The notes beneath the pieces were generated by a model. It was not told where the DNA came from and searched no databases. It was given only the letters and a program-made list of their open reading frames with translations. The translations under genes and the position numbers were made by a program. A DNA stretch of 64,000 nt from Arthrobacter sp. B1805 (lineage in GTDB: Bacteria; Actinomycetota; Actinomycetes; Actinomycetales; Micrococcaceae): contig NZ_PJIQ01000005.1 in the NCBI RefSeq assembly GCF_002929745.1, positions 224,210-288,209 of the forward strand, given 5' to 3'. Below are positions 16,688-25,425 of the stretch, piece after piece. Positions within the stretch are counted from its first letter, which is position 1. Every line of letters begins with the position of its first letter.

Positions 16688-18964
16688 GTGCACCAGCAAC
16701 GGAAGGACCCTCTCGAGGGCGCGATCGTCGACGGACGCTATCTCGTCCATTCGCGTCTGGCCCGCGGCGGCATGTCCACTGTCTATCTGGCCACGGATCA
16801 TAGGCTGGACCGCCGGGTGGCGTTGAAGGTCCTGTACCCCCACCTTGCCGAGGAGCCCGGCTTCATCGACCGCTTCGAGCAGGAGGCGAAGTCCGCGGCG
16901 CGCCTGTCCCATCCCCACGTGGTCGGTGTCCTCGACCAGGGCGTGGACGACGTCGGTGGACAGCCAGTCGCCTACCTCGTCATGGAGTTCGTCGCCGGCA
17001 GGACCCTGCGCGACGTCCTGCGCGAGCACGGCCGCCTGACCCCACGCCACGCCCTCGTGCTGCTGGACGCCGTGGTGGAGGGTCTGGCCGCAGCACACGA
17101 GGCCGGTTTGATCCACCGCGACGTCAAGCCCGAGAACGTCCTGCTGTCCGACAGCGGCCAGGTGAAGATCGCCGATTTCGGCCTCGCCCGCGCGGTCTCT
17201 GCCGCTACCGGGACGGCGACGCTGGCCGGGACCGCCGCCTACCTCTCGCCCGAGCTGGTGCTCGGCCGCCCGGCCGAGGCCCAGAGCGACATCTACTCCA
17301 CCGGCGTCATGCTGTACGAGCTCCTTACGGGACAGCAGCCTTTCACGGGCGAGAATCCCATCCAGGTCGCGTTGCAGCACGCGCAGGCCGACGTTCCGGC
17401 ACCATCGGTACTCCTACCCGGACTTGCACCCGATATCGACGAACTCGTCCAGTGGTGCACCTCGCGGGATCCGGAGGACCGTCCGGTCGACGGATCGGCA
17501 CTCCTGGGCGAACTGAGGCACATCCGTACCACCCTGAGCGACGAGGACCTGGACTTTACGGCAGCTGATGCCGGCGTGCTGCCTCAGCACCAGGATCACC
17601 CCACAGTCGCCGTCGTACCCCCTTCTCCCCTGGACGACGCACGGACCGAGGTGTTCAAGCGCGCAGCGTCACGGTACGACGACGGCACGACCGCTCCGTC
17701 CGGTTGGACGGAGGTGCTGCCCGGGGTTGGGAACGGCGACGACACGACGCGTGTCATCAGCGGCGATCGGCACGCGACGCGGGTGATCGGAGCGATGCCA
17801 CCGAGGCCGCCGTCGCCCGTGCATCAGGGACTGCCGAACCCGAACGCCACCTCTCGGTTCAGTAGGAACGAGGCCGAGCACGACCACCGGCACGGCACCT
17901 GGGACGACGACGCAGCCGACGATGAGCCGGGACTGCGTTCCGACGCCCGCTTCGTCGACGCTCCGGCCGATGGACCATCCGCACGGCACGGGGGCAGCAG
18001 TGCTGCTCCACTGTCGAAGAGGCAGCAGGCACGGCAGGCGCAGCGACCGCAGAAAACCCTCCGCAGCCGGGCCGCGCATCGCTCGGTGCGCCTGCTCGTG
18101 GTCCTGCTGGTGCTCCTCGCAGCCCTCGTCGCAGGAGCGGGTTGGCTTCTCGGCGCGGGGCCGGCAGGCGTGGTCTCCCTCCCCGACGTCGCCAATGTAC
18201 CGCTTGCGGAAGCACGTGCCGCCCTGGGCGAGGAAGGGCTGGCGACGCTGTCCACCGAGGAAGTGTTCGACGAGGAGGTGCAGCCAGGACTCGTCGTCGC
18301 TACCGATCCGGGTGCCTTCTCGGAGGTGCGACGCTTCGAGCGCGTCGAACTCATCGTCTCGAAGGGCCCAGAGCTGTTCCGGGTTCCGGACCTGCTGGGT
18401 CTCACACGATCGGACGCCGGCGCGGAGCTCCAGGATGCCGGGCTCGCCGTCGGCGGCCTGCAGGAGGAGTACAGCGAGTCCGTACCGGCGGGCGACGTCG
18501 TCCGCCAGGCCCCGGAGCACGGGGCGGAGCGTCGCCGCCACTCCACCGTGGACCTTGTCGTGTCCCTCGGACCCGCGCCCGTCGCAGTCCCCGACGTCGT
18601 CGGGCTCACCGAGCGGGAAGCAGTCACCGCACTCTCGGATGCCGGACTCGAAGCGGTGGTGAGCGATGTCCCGGAGTACAGCCGCACCGTGCCGGCGGGC
18701 GCCGTGCTCGGCCAGAACCCTTCGGGCGTCGGTGTTCCGCGCGGAACGCGAGTGACGCTGACACTGTCCCAGGGGCCGCGCATGGTCAAGGTGCCGAACG
18801 TCTTCTCGTTGCCGGAGGGTCGCGCGGTCGACGCCCTCGAGGCGGCCGGGTTCGCCGTGCAGGTCGACTACACCTTCGGCAGTGCGGTGCTCGGGCTGGT
18901 AGCGGGCCAGAGCCCGTCGGGCGAGCAGCCGGAGGGTACGACCATTCGCATCACGGTCACCTAG
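16688..18964 (+). CDS. pknL: Transmembrane Ser/Thr protein kinase with four PASTA domains (PknL/PknB type)
   Basis: This receptor-like kinase links extracellular muropeptide sensing to phosphorylation in the cytoplasm. The kinase domain spans about residues 15-280: glycine loop LARGGMSTVY, ATP lysine K47 (VALKVL), catalytic HRDVKPEN with D145, and DFG 163-165 with a Thr-rich activation loop. A long Asp/Arg-rich juxtamembrane linker is followed by one membrane helix (about 460-484). Four PASTA repeats of about 68 residues follow, beginning LPDVANVP, VPDLLGLT, VPDVVGLT and VPNVFSLP. The neighbourhood (Rv2175c-like gene, aroG) matches pknL of M. tuberculosis, which lacks PASTA repeats. Likely targets include the Rv2175c-like protein and GarA. 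Confidence 0.93.
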   Translation: MHQQRKDPLEGAIVDGRYLVHSRLARGGMSTVYLATDHRLDRRVALKVLYPHLAEEPGFIDRFEQEAKSAARLSHPHVVGVLDQGVDDVGGQPVAYLVMEFVAGRTLRDVLREHGRLTPRHALVLLDAVVEGLAAAHEAGLIHRDVKPENVLLSDSGQVKIADFGLARAVSAATGTATLAGTAAYLSPELVLGRPAEAQSDIYSTGVMLYELLTGQQPFTGENPIQVALQHAQADVPAPSVLLPGLAPDIDELVQWCTSRDPEDRPVDGSALLGELRHIRTTLSDEDLDFTAADAGVLPQHQDHPTVAVVPPSPLDDARTEVFKRAASRYDDGTTAPSGWTEVLPGVGNGDDTTRVISGDRHATRVIGAMPPRPPSPVHQGLPNPNATSRFSRNEAEHDHRHGTWDDDAADDEPGLRSDARFVDAPADGPSARHGGSSAAPLSKRQQARQAQRPQKTLRSRAAHRSVRLLVVLLVLLAALVAGAGWLLGAGPAGVVSLPDVANVPLAEARAALGEEGLATLSTEEVFDEEVQPGLVVATDPGAFSEVRRFERVELIVSKGPELFRVPDLLGLTRSDAGAELQDAGLAVGGLQEEYSESVPAGDVVRQAPEHGAERRRHSTVDLVVSLGPAPVAVPDVVGLTEREAVTALSDAGLEAVVSDVPEYSRTVPAGAVLGQNPSGVGVPRGTRVTLTLSQGPRMVKVPNVFSLPEGRAVDALEAAGFAVQVDYTFGSAVLGLVAGQSPSGEQPEGTTIRITVT

Positions 18965-18978
18965 GACAGGCTCCGGCG

Positions 18979-19022
18979 GAACGACTGAAGGCGGCCACCG
19001 GGGTGGCCGCCTTCAGTCGTTC
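18979..19022. terminator. Bidirectional hairpin between the kinase gene and aroG
   Basis: A perfect 21-bp inverted repeat (18979-18999 and 19002-19022, arm GAACGACTGAAGGCGGCCACC with one extra base) leaves only a 2-base gap between arms. It serves the convergent kinase and aroG genes. Neither side has a U-tract. Confidence 0.85.
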
Positions 19023-19039
19023 TCCCTGGTCGTCGGACC

Positions 19040-20422
19040 TCAGCTCTTCGAGAGGGCGCCCGCGACGAGGAACGCCATCTCCAGGGACTGCATGTGGTTG
19101 AGGCGGGGATCGCACACCGATTCGTACCGCTCGACGAACGCCTCCTGGTCGATGGGATCGGCGCCGCCGAGGCATTCGGCCACGTCGTCGCCCGTCATCT
19201 CGACGTGCAGGCCGCCGGGGAACGTTCCCAGCGAGTTGTGCACCTCGAAGAAACCACGTACCTCGTCGATGACGTCGTCGAAGTTGCGGGTCTTGTACCC
19301 GTTCGGGGACGTCACGGTGTTTCCGTGCATCGGGTCCGTCACCCAGAGGACCTGGGCCCCCGAGCCGGTGACGCGCTCGACCAGCTTCGGCAGCTTCTCG
19401 CGGATGTTCTGCGCGCCCATGCGGGTGATGAACGTGAGCCTGCCCGGTTCGCGGTTCGGATCGAGCTTGTCGATGAGCGCGAGGGCGTCGTCCCCCGACG
19501 TCGAGGGTCCGAGCTTGACGCCGATCGGGTTCCGCACGCGGGACAGGAAGTCGACGTGTGCGCCGTCGATGTCGCGGGTCCGCTCACCGATCCAGAGGAA
19601 GTGTGCCGACGTGTCGTACGGCAGAGACGTGCGGGAATCGATGCGGGTCAGCGCGCGCTCGTAGTCGAGGAGCAGGGCCTCATGGCTGGCGAAGAACTCG
19701 ACGCGCTTCAGCGCCTCGAAATCGGCACCGCAGGCATCCATGAAGCGCACCGCACGGTCGATCTCGCGGGCGAGTGACTCGTAGCGGGAGTGCGCCGGGT
19801 TGGCCATGAAGCCCTTGTTCCAGTGATGGACGAGCCGCAGGTCCGCGAACCCTCCCTGGGTGAAGGCCCTGATCAGGTTCAGCGTCGATGCCGACGTGTG
19901 GTACGCCTTCACCATGCGTGACGCGTCGTGCCCACGGCTCTCCGGGGTGAAGTCATAGCCGTTGACCATGTCGCCCCGGTAGGCGGGGAGTGTGACGCCG
20001 TCGCGTGTCTCGTCGTTGGACGAGCGGGGCTTGGCGAACTGGCCCGCCATCCTGCCCATCTTGATCACGGGCAGCGACGCGCCGTAGGTCAGGACGACGG
20101 CCATCTGGAGGATCGTGCGCACGCGGGCGCTGATCTTGTCGGCGGTTGCCCCGTCGAAGGTCTCGGCGCAGTCGCCGCCCTGAAGGAGGAAGGCCTTGCC
20201 CTGCGCGGCGGCGGCGAGCCGTTCACGCAGTACGTCGACCTCACCGGCGAAGACGAGTGGAGGCAGGCTCGAGAGTTCCTTGACCGACGCCGAATAGACT
20301 CCAGGATCCTGCCACGAAGGCTGCTGGACTGCGGTCATCGAACGCCAGGCATCGAGGCCCTGGGTGGTGGACGAGGCAGGTTCCGCTGTACGCGGGAGGA
20401 CGGGAGCTAGTGAATCAGTCAC
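19040..20422 (-). CDS. aroG: Class II DAHP synthase
   Basis: The enzyme joins phosphoenolpyruvate and erythrose 4-phosphate in the first step of the shikimate pathway. The 460-residue protein has the class II (plant/mycobacterial) features: PSWQDP near the N-terminus, FLLQGGDCAETF with the metal cysteine, the VIKMGRMAGQFAKPRSS segment, and the late WVTDPMHGNT and GLHVEMTGDDVAEC motifs. In mycobacteria the enzyme is feedback-regulated and activates chorismate mutase. The GTG start has TAGAAT 6 bases upstream and no ribosome binding site. The Rv2178c position is conserved. Confidence 0.96.
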   Translation of the reverse strand: MTDSLAPVLPRTAEPASSTTQGLDAWRSMTAVQQPSWQDPGVYSASVKELSSLPPLVFAGEVDVLRERLAAAAQGKAFLLQGGDCAETFDGATADKISARVRTILQMAVVLTYGASLPVIKMGRMAGQFAKPRSSNDETRDGVTLPAYRGDMVNGYDFTPESRGHDASRMVKAYHTSASTLNLIRAFTQGGFADLRLVHHWNKGFMANPAHSRYESLAREIDRAVRFMDACGADFEALKRVEFFASHEALLLDYERALTRIDSRTSLPYDTSAHFLWIGERTRDIDGAHVDFLSRVRNPIGVKLGPSTSGDDALALIDKLDPNREPGRLTFITRMGAQNIREKLPKLVERVTGSGAQVLWVTDPMHGNTVTSPNGYKTRNFDDVIDEVRGFFEVHNSLGTFPGGLHVEMTGDDVAECLGGADPIDQEAFVERYESVCDPRLNHMQSLEMAFLVAGALSKS

Positions 20423-20428
20423 ACCGAA

Positions 20429-20434
20429 ATTCTA
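20429..20434 (-). promoter_or_regulatory. aroG: Putative leaderless -10 box of aroG
   Basis: TAGAAT on the minus strand, 5 of 6 matches to TATAAT, ends 6 bases before the GTG start codon. No Shine-Dalgarno sequence is present. Confidence 0.6.
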
Positions 20435-20499
20435 CCGGCTGCGCGTCGGGCTCCCGATTCGGCCCGTCATCGCCGCTTCACAGTCCGACGGCGGTCACG

Positions 20500-21360
20500 C
20501 TAACCGGCGGGCGGGCCGGCGTTCTGACCGTCATCCGTCCCGACGGGTCCCTCTGCAGGAGCCGTGCGACCGATCTCCGTGACGGTGCCGGGGGCCGGGC
20601 CGGCGGCCTCGTTCGACATCCTCACCGCGGCCCGGCGGGTGTCCGCTCCGGGCTTCGGCGTCTTGCGCCCGGCAGCTTTCTCGGCGGCGAGGCGTTCCTT
20701 GACCGTACTGGCGTAGGCGTCGACGTACTCCTGGCCCGACAGCCGCATGAGCTCGTACATGATCTCGTCCGTGACGGACCGCTGGACGAAGCGGTCGTCT
20801 TCCAGCCCCTCATAGCGGGAGAAGTCGAGCGGTTCGCCGATGATGATCCCGACACGCCGGATGTTCGGGATGCGCCGGCCGATGGGCTGCACCTTGTCGG
20901 TGCCGATCATCGCCACCGGGATGACAGGAACGCCCGTGGCCAGGACCAGTTTGGCGACGCCGGTCTTGCCGCGGTAGAGGCGGCCGTCGGGGCTGCGGGT
21001 TCCCTCGGGGTAGATGCCGAGGATGCCGCCTTCGTTGAGGATGTCCATGCCGGCGGACAGTGACGACGACGACGCCGCGCCACCCGAACGGTCCATGGGC
21101 AACTGGTTCGACAGCCTGAAGAAGAGCGCCGTCAGACGACCCTTGAGGCCCTTGCCCGTGAAGTACTCGGACTTGGCGAGGAAGACGACCGGCCGCGGGA
21201 CGACGATCGGGAGGAAGATCGAATCGGAGAACGACAGGTGGTTGCTGACGATTACCGCGGGGCCTGACGACGGGATGTTGTCGAGCCCCTTGACCCATGG
21301 CCGGAACAGGAGGTTGAGGATCGGACCGACGATGATCCGCTTCATCACCCAATAGAACAC
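20500..21360 (-). CDS. 1-acyl-sn-glycerol-3-phosphate acyltransferase family protein (PlsC-like)
   Basis: The protein probably transfers an acyl chain to lysophosphatidic acid or a related glycolipid at the inner membrane face. It shows the acyltransferase motif NHLSFSDS (NHxxxxD), a second block with MDRSGG, FPEGTRS-like IYPEGTRSPDG, and the late VPVIPVAMIGTD. The N-terminus has one hydrophobic stretch (KRIIVGPILNLLF). I chose the GTG at 21360, which follows GGGAGG; the open frame goes further up without similarity. The C-terminal 60 residues are Ala/Gly-rich and probably disordered. The order after aroG matches Rv2182c. Confidence 0.9.
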   Translation of the reverse strand: MFYWVMKRIIVGPILNLLFRPWVKGLDNIPSSGPAVIVSNHLSFSDSIFLPIVVPRPVVFLAKSEYFTGKGLKGRLTALFFRLSNQLPMDRSGGAASSSSLSAGMDILNEGGILGIYPEGTRSPDGRLYRGKTGVAKLVLATGVPVIPVAMIGTDKVQPIGRRIPNIRRVGIIIGEPLDFSRYEGLEDDRFVQRSVTDEIMYELMRLSGQEYVDAYASTVKERLAAEKAAGRKTPKPGADTRRAAVRMSNEAAGPAPGTVTEIGRTAPAEGPVGTDDGQNAGPPAG

Positions 21361-21682
21361 GCTGCCAGCCTCCCTGCATGGACGGCGCGGCATATGGCAT
21401 GCCGCCCGCTTTTTCATGTGGAAGCCTACTCTAAGGACGCGGTGCCGTCGGCTGGTTCCGGCGTCGGGAAGACCCGCGGCGGGCAGGGCGACTCCCTGCC
21501 GTATCCTCCCGAGGTGCGATGCCGTGGTACCGGGCCTGTCGAGCGCTGTCGACACGCGGACGGACGGTTGACGTAGCGGCGCGCTGTGCCCACGATTAGA
21601 CGAGCACGCCCTCTGATTTCCACGACGCCGGGCCGGATACCGTCCGACCCCAGCCGCAGCACGCGACAGCAGGTAGCAAAGT
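21361..21682. other. Divergent intergenic region without a recognisable gene
   Basis: The 322 bases between the acyltransferase and the next gene hold the two divergent promoters. Near 21385-21405 there is an inverted repeat (GCGGCAT and ATGCCGC with 5 bases between) in the acyltransferase leader. Nothing else stands out. Confidence 0.4.
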
Positions 21683-22243
21683 ATGGGCCCCCGAGGTCAG
21701 GAACCGAACGAATCCACTGATGACGCCGTCTGGCAGGATCTCGTGGCACGCCTGGAAGGAACGCCCACGGACTCCGGTTCGCCGGACGTCCCCCCTGCCC
21801 AGGGCGCCTCGCCCGTGACGGCCCAGGGTCCGCACCAGGATGAAGCAGCCCATCGCAGGCCGGACGCGGCAGAGCCCCTCGGTGAGACGGGCGCGGGCGG
21901 TGCCGGCCTCACGGACAGGGAGAGGGCGGATGCCATCTTCCGCAATCAGCCGTTCCGGTCGACGGGACCCCGCGACTACAGCCCACCCGACGGACCTGAA
22001 GACGACGAGGGATTCGTGCCGGAGGAGCCGCCGCCCCTCGGTACGGGCGATCCGCTGACGGTCCTCGCCTGGATCGGCGCCGCGGGCGGGCCAATCCTGC
22101 TGCTCCTCTTCGCCATGTTCTGGCGTGACGCGCCGCTGGCCGCCACGCTCGGGGTCCTCGCACTGTTCCTGGCCGGCGCCGGCTACCTCGTCACGAAGCT
22201 GCCGAAGCATCGCGACATAGGGGACGACGGCGCCGAGGTCTAG
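21683..22243 (+). CDS. Small membrane protein of unknown function
   Basis: The 186-residue protein has a polar, Pro/Asp/Glu-rich N-terminal two thirds (residues 1-118) that looks disordered apart from AVWQDLVARLEG near the start. Two hydrophobic helices follow (about 122-143 and 147-168) and a short charged tail. No family motif is recognised. Similar proteins with disordered N-termini and two C-terminal helices are common in Micrococcaceae. No clear ribosome binding site precedes the ATG. It is transcribed away from the acyltransferase. Confidence 0.72.
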   Translation: MGPRGQEPNESTDDAVWQDLVARLEGTPTDSGSPDVPPAQGASPVTAQGPHQDEAAHRRPDAAEPLGETGAGGAGLTDRERADAIFRNQPFRSTGPRDYSPPDGPEDDEGFVPEEPPPLGTGDPLTVLAWIGAAGGPILLLLFAMFWRDAPLAATLGVLALFLAGAGYLVTKLPKHRDIGDDGAEV

Positions 22244-22346
22244 CGACCAGCCTGGCGCGACCAGCCCGGCGATCCCAGCGCGACCCTTCAGCTCGATCGT
22301 CCAGCGCCGGGCCCGGGCCACCCTCCACCGTCGTCAGGAGCGCCGG

Positions 22347-23435
22347 TCACGTACCGCTGCGGGAGAGCAGGCGCGACATATCGGCTGCTCCGATGAGCCC
22401 CGCTTCCGGCCCCAGCGCCGCGCGCTCTATCCGCGCCGCGGGTCGGAAGCCTCGGCCCGTCAGGTTCCTCCCGAACGCCCGCCTCGCCGGATCGAGCAGG
22501 AGTTCACCGGCTGCGCTGAGCCCACCGCCGATGACGAAGGTTCCCGGGTCGAGGGCGGCCGCGAGGTTGGCGAGCCCCAGCCCCAGCCACTGGCCGACGT
22601 CGTCGACCAGTTCACGGGAGGCCGGATCGCCCTCCATCGCCAGCCGGGTGACGAGCGCGCCCGTGATGGGCGATCCGTCGCCCGGAGCTGCGGCGATGAT
22701 GGCCTGCGCCACCGGGCTGTTCGCCGCGGCCAGCTCCCGCGCCTCGCGCCCGAGCGCGTTGCCGGAGGCGTACTGTTCCCAGCAGCCGCGGTTCCCGCAC
22801 TCGCAGCGGTGCCCCTGCGGAACGATGATCTGGTGCCCGAACTCCCCCGCCACGCCGTACCGGCCCCGCTCGACGCGCCCACCCATGATCATGGCGCCGC
22901 CGATCCCCGTACCGAGGGTGACGCAGACCAGGCGGGACTCGCCCCTCCCCGCACCGAATCGCCATTCCGCCCACGCAGCGGCGTCCGCGTCGTTCACCAC
23001 CGTAACGCGGCGTCGCAGCAGCTTCTCGAGGTTATGGCGCAGCGGCTCGTTGCGCCATGCCAGGTGGGGACTGAACAGGACAGTGCTGTTCGACAGGTCC
23101 ATCCACCCGGCCGCGCCGATCCCGACCGAGCGGATCCGATACTCGCGTGACAGCTCGCGAACGAGTTCCGCGATGACCTCCTCGACCGCGCGCGCATCCT
23201 GGCCCGGCGTCGCCCGGCGTGCCTCGGCGAGGATCCGGCCCCGCACGTCGACCACCCCGGCGGCGACCTTCGTCCCGCCGATATCGATGCCAACCGACAG
23301 GCCGCGACGTGCCGGGTTGGGGAAGGTGCTGCGGGCGGCCCGCGCGCTCAACTGGCCGTTCCCCCGCCACGCGGGACCGACGTCGGTCCGGGGTCGGCGG
23401 GCGCGTGGGCCGGCGGCCTCCGGCATGATCGGCAT
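22347..23435 (-). CDS. ROK family glucokinase
   Basis: The protein probably phosphorylates glucose to glucose 6-phosphate. It has the phosphate-binding GIDIGGTKVAAGV near residue 49, VNDADAAAWAEW with the catalytic aspartate, VCVTLGTGIGGA, and the zinc motif CECGNRGCWEQYASG, which together define ROK glucokinases. The ATG at 23435 follows AAAGGA; about 45 extra N-terminal residues precede the kinase core. No DNA-binding domain is present, so it is a kinase and not a ROK repressor. Use of ATP or polyphosphate as donor cannot be read from the sequence. Confidence 0.9.
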   Translation of the reverse strand: MPIMPEAAGPRARRPRTDVGPAWRGNGQLSARAARSTFPNPARRGLSVGIDIGGTKVAAGVVDVRGRILAEARRATPGQDARAVEEVIAELVRELSREYRIRSVGIGAAGWMDLSNSTVLFSPHLAWRNEPLRHNLEKLLRRRVTVVNDADAAAWAEWRFGAGRGESRLVCVTLGTGIGGAMIMGGRVERGRYGVAGEFGHQIIVPQGHRCECGNRGCWEQYASGNALGREARELAAANSPVAQAIIAAAPGDGSPITGALVTRLAMEGDPASRELVDDVGQWLGLGLANLAAALDPGTFVIGGGLSAAGELLLDPARRAFGRNLTGRGFRPAARIERAALGPEAGLIGAADMSRLLSRSGT

Positions 23436-23571
23436 GCAGTCCTTTCGTCGTCCCCAAGGGAAGCGTGTGCACGCCACCGTTACCGATTCGTACATTACTG
23501 GACAGTGATTCGAGCAGGCGAAGCTATAGGCTGAAAGCCACCCACGGTCGAGTGATACCAAAGGAGCTATC

Positions 23572-25380
23572 GTGCGCGACATCAGCGTTCCCGTCCTCGT
23601 GGACGTTCCCCGCCAGACCAATACGACCGACCTCGTCGTCCGGCAGGCGGCCAAGCCGTCGAATCCCGCGTTGTTCGCCGTCAAAGGTGCGTCCGGCGAA
23701 TGGGAGAACATTTCGGCCACCGAGTTCCGCCGTCAGGTCGAGGACGTCGCCAAGGGCCTGATCGCTTCGGGCGTGCAACCGGGCGACCGCGTGGCGATCA
23801 TGGCCCGCACCCGCTATGAATGGTCCCTGGCGGATTTCGCGATCTGGTTCGCCGGCGCCGTCTCCGTGCCCGTCTATGAGACGTCCTCCCCGGCGCAGGT
23901 CGCGTGGATCCTCAGTGACTCCGGTGCCGTCGGAGCCTTCGTCGAATCCGCGCGTCACGAGAACGTGGTCCGCGAAGCCGTCGCGCTCGAGGACATCGAG
24001 TCCCTCCAGCACGTCTGGCAGTTCGACGGCGACGGACTGGACACGCTGAGGACCGCCGGTGTCGGGACAGACGAGCAGACCCTGTCCGACCGGCGCGCGT
24101 ATGCCGGCCTCGACGACATCGCGACCATCATCTACACCTCCGGTACCACCGGCAAGCCCAAGGGCTGCGAACTGACCCACGGCAACTTCGTGGAGCTGTC
24201 GGAGAACGGTGCTGCCGCACTGCCGGAGGTCGCCCACGAGGGCGCCCAGACCATCATGTTCCTCCCCCTGGCCCACGTCTTCGCGCGCTTCATCTCCGTG
24301 CTCTGCGTTGCTGCGGGCGCCACCGTCGCCCATACGCCCGACGTCAAGAACCTGCTGCCGGACCTGCAGAGCTACAAACCGACGTTCATCCTCGCGGTCC
24401 CGCGCGTCTTCGAGAAGGTCTACAACAACTCGATGCTGAAAGCCGAGGACGGCGGGAAGGGCAAGATCTTCCATGCGGGTGCCGACGTCGCCATCGCCTG
24501 GTCGAAGGCAGAGCAGGCCGGAAAGATCCCACTGGGTCTGAAGGTCAAACACGCACTCTTCGACCGGCTGCTCTACGGCAAGATCCGGACCGCGATGGGA
24601 GGCCGTGTCCAGCACGCAGTCTCCGGTGGCGCGCCCCTCGGAGACCGGCTCGGACACTTCTTCCACGGCATCGGGCTCATGGTGCTGGAGGGCTATGGCC
24701 TAACCGAGACGACCGCACCGATCACCGTGAACACCCCGAAGCGCATCAAGATCGGAACGGTTGGAGCGCCCCTTCCGGGCAACGCCGTCAGGATCGCGGA
24801 CGACGGCGAGATCCTGGCGAAGGGTGTCTGCGTCATGAAGGGCTATTTCAACCGCCCCGACCTGACCGAGGAGGCCTTCGTGGACGGCTGGTTCCGGACG
24901 GGTGACATCGGCGAACTCGATGAGGACGGCTTCCTGAGCATCACGGGCCGCAAGAAGGAGATCATCGTGACGGCCAGCGGGAAGAACGTCATCCCGGCGT
25001 TGCTGGAGGACGCGATCCGCGCCAACGCCCTCGTCTCGCAGTGCGTGGTGGTCGGTGACCAGCGTCCCTTCATATCGGCACTCGTCACCCTCGACGAGGA
25101 GGCGCTGCCGGGCTGGCTCGAGCGGCACCACCTACCGGCCGCCACCACGACGGCGGAAGCCGCGGAGCACCCGGCGGTCCTCGCCGAGATCCAGGAGCTC
25201 GTCGATACCGCCAACACGACCGTGTCGCGTGCGGAGGCGATCAAGGTGTTCCGCATCGTACCGACCGACTTCACCGAGGCCACCGGTCACCTCACGCCGT
25301 CGATGAAGATCAAGCGGGCGCAGGTCCTGAAGGACTACTCGGACGTCGTGGAGTCGATCTACTCGACGGCCAAGGTCTAG
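23572..25380 (+). CDS. Long-chain acyl-CoA synthetase (AMP-forming, FadD15 type)
   Basis: The enzyme activates long-chain fatty acids to acyl-CoA through an acyl-adenylate. The 602-residue protein shows the AMP-binding P-loop TIIYTSGTTGKPKGCELTH near residue 185, the FLPLAHVFARF segment, GYGLTETTAPIT, the FRTGDIGELDEDGFLSITGRKKEI block and the C-terminal lysine region (SMKIKRAQVLKDY). The GTG at 23572 follows AAAGGAG. The closest kin by layout are bacterial FAA1-like ligases such as Rv2187 (FadD15), which lies in the same gene neighbourhood in M. tuberculosis. Confidence 0.93.
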   Translation: MRDISVPVLVDVPRQTNTTDLVVRQAAKPSNPALFAVKGASGEWENISATEFRRQVEDVAKGLIASGVQPGDRVAIMARTRYEWSLADFAIWFAGAVSVPVYETSSPAQVAWILSDSGAVGAFVESARHENVVREAVALEDIESLQHVWQFDGDGLDTLRTAGVGTDEQTLSDRRAYAGLDDIATIIYTSGTTGKPKGCELTHGNFVELSENGAAALPEVAHEGAQTIMFLPLAHVFARFISVLCVAAGATVAHTPDVKNLLPDLQSYKPTFILAVPRVFEKVYNNSMLKAEDGGKGKIFHAGADVAIAWSKAEQAGKIPLGLKVKHALFDRLLYGKIRTAMGGRVQHAVSGGAPLGDRLGHFFHGIGLMVLEGYGLTETTAPITVNTPKRIKIGTVGAPLPGNAVRIADDGEILAKGVCVMKGYFNRPDLTEEAFVDGWFRTGDIGELDEDGFLSITGRKKEIIVTASGKNVIPALLEDAIRANALVSQCVVVGDQRPFISALVTLDEEALPGWLERHHLPAATTTAEAAEHPAVLAEIQELVDTANTTVSRAEAIKVFRIVPTDFTEATGHLTPSMKIKRAQVLKDYSDVVESIYSTAKV

Positions 25381-25393
25381 GTCCGGACGCGGT

Positions 25394-25421
25394 CTCCCCG
25401 GCTCCGGAACCGGCCGGGGAG
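25394..25421. terminator. Convergent hairpin terminator
   Basis: CTCCCCGGC (25394-25402) pairs with GCCGGGGAG (25413-25421) in a 9-bp stem. It lies 13 bases after the acyl-CoA synthetase stop and just before the stop of the convergent mtr gene, so it can serve both. Confidence 0.65.
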
Positions 25422-25425
25422 GACG

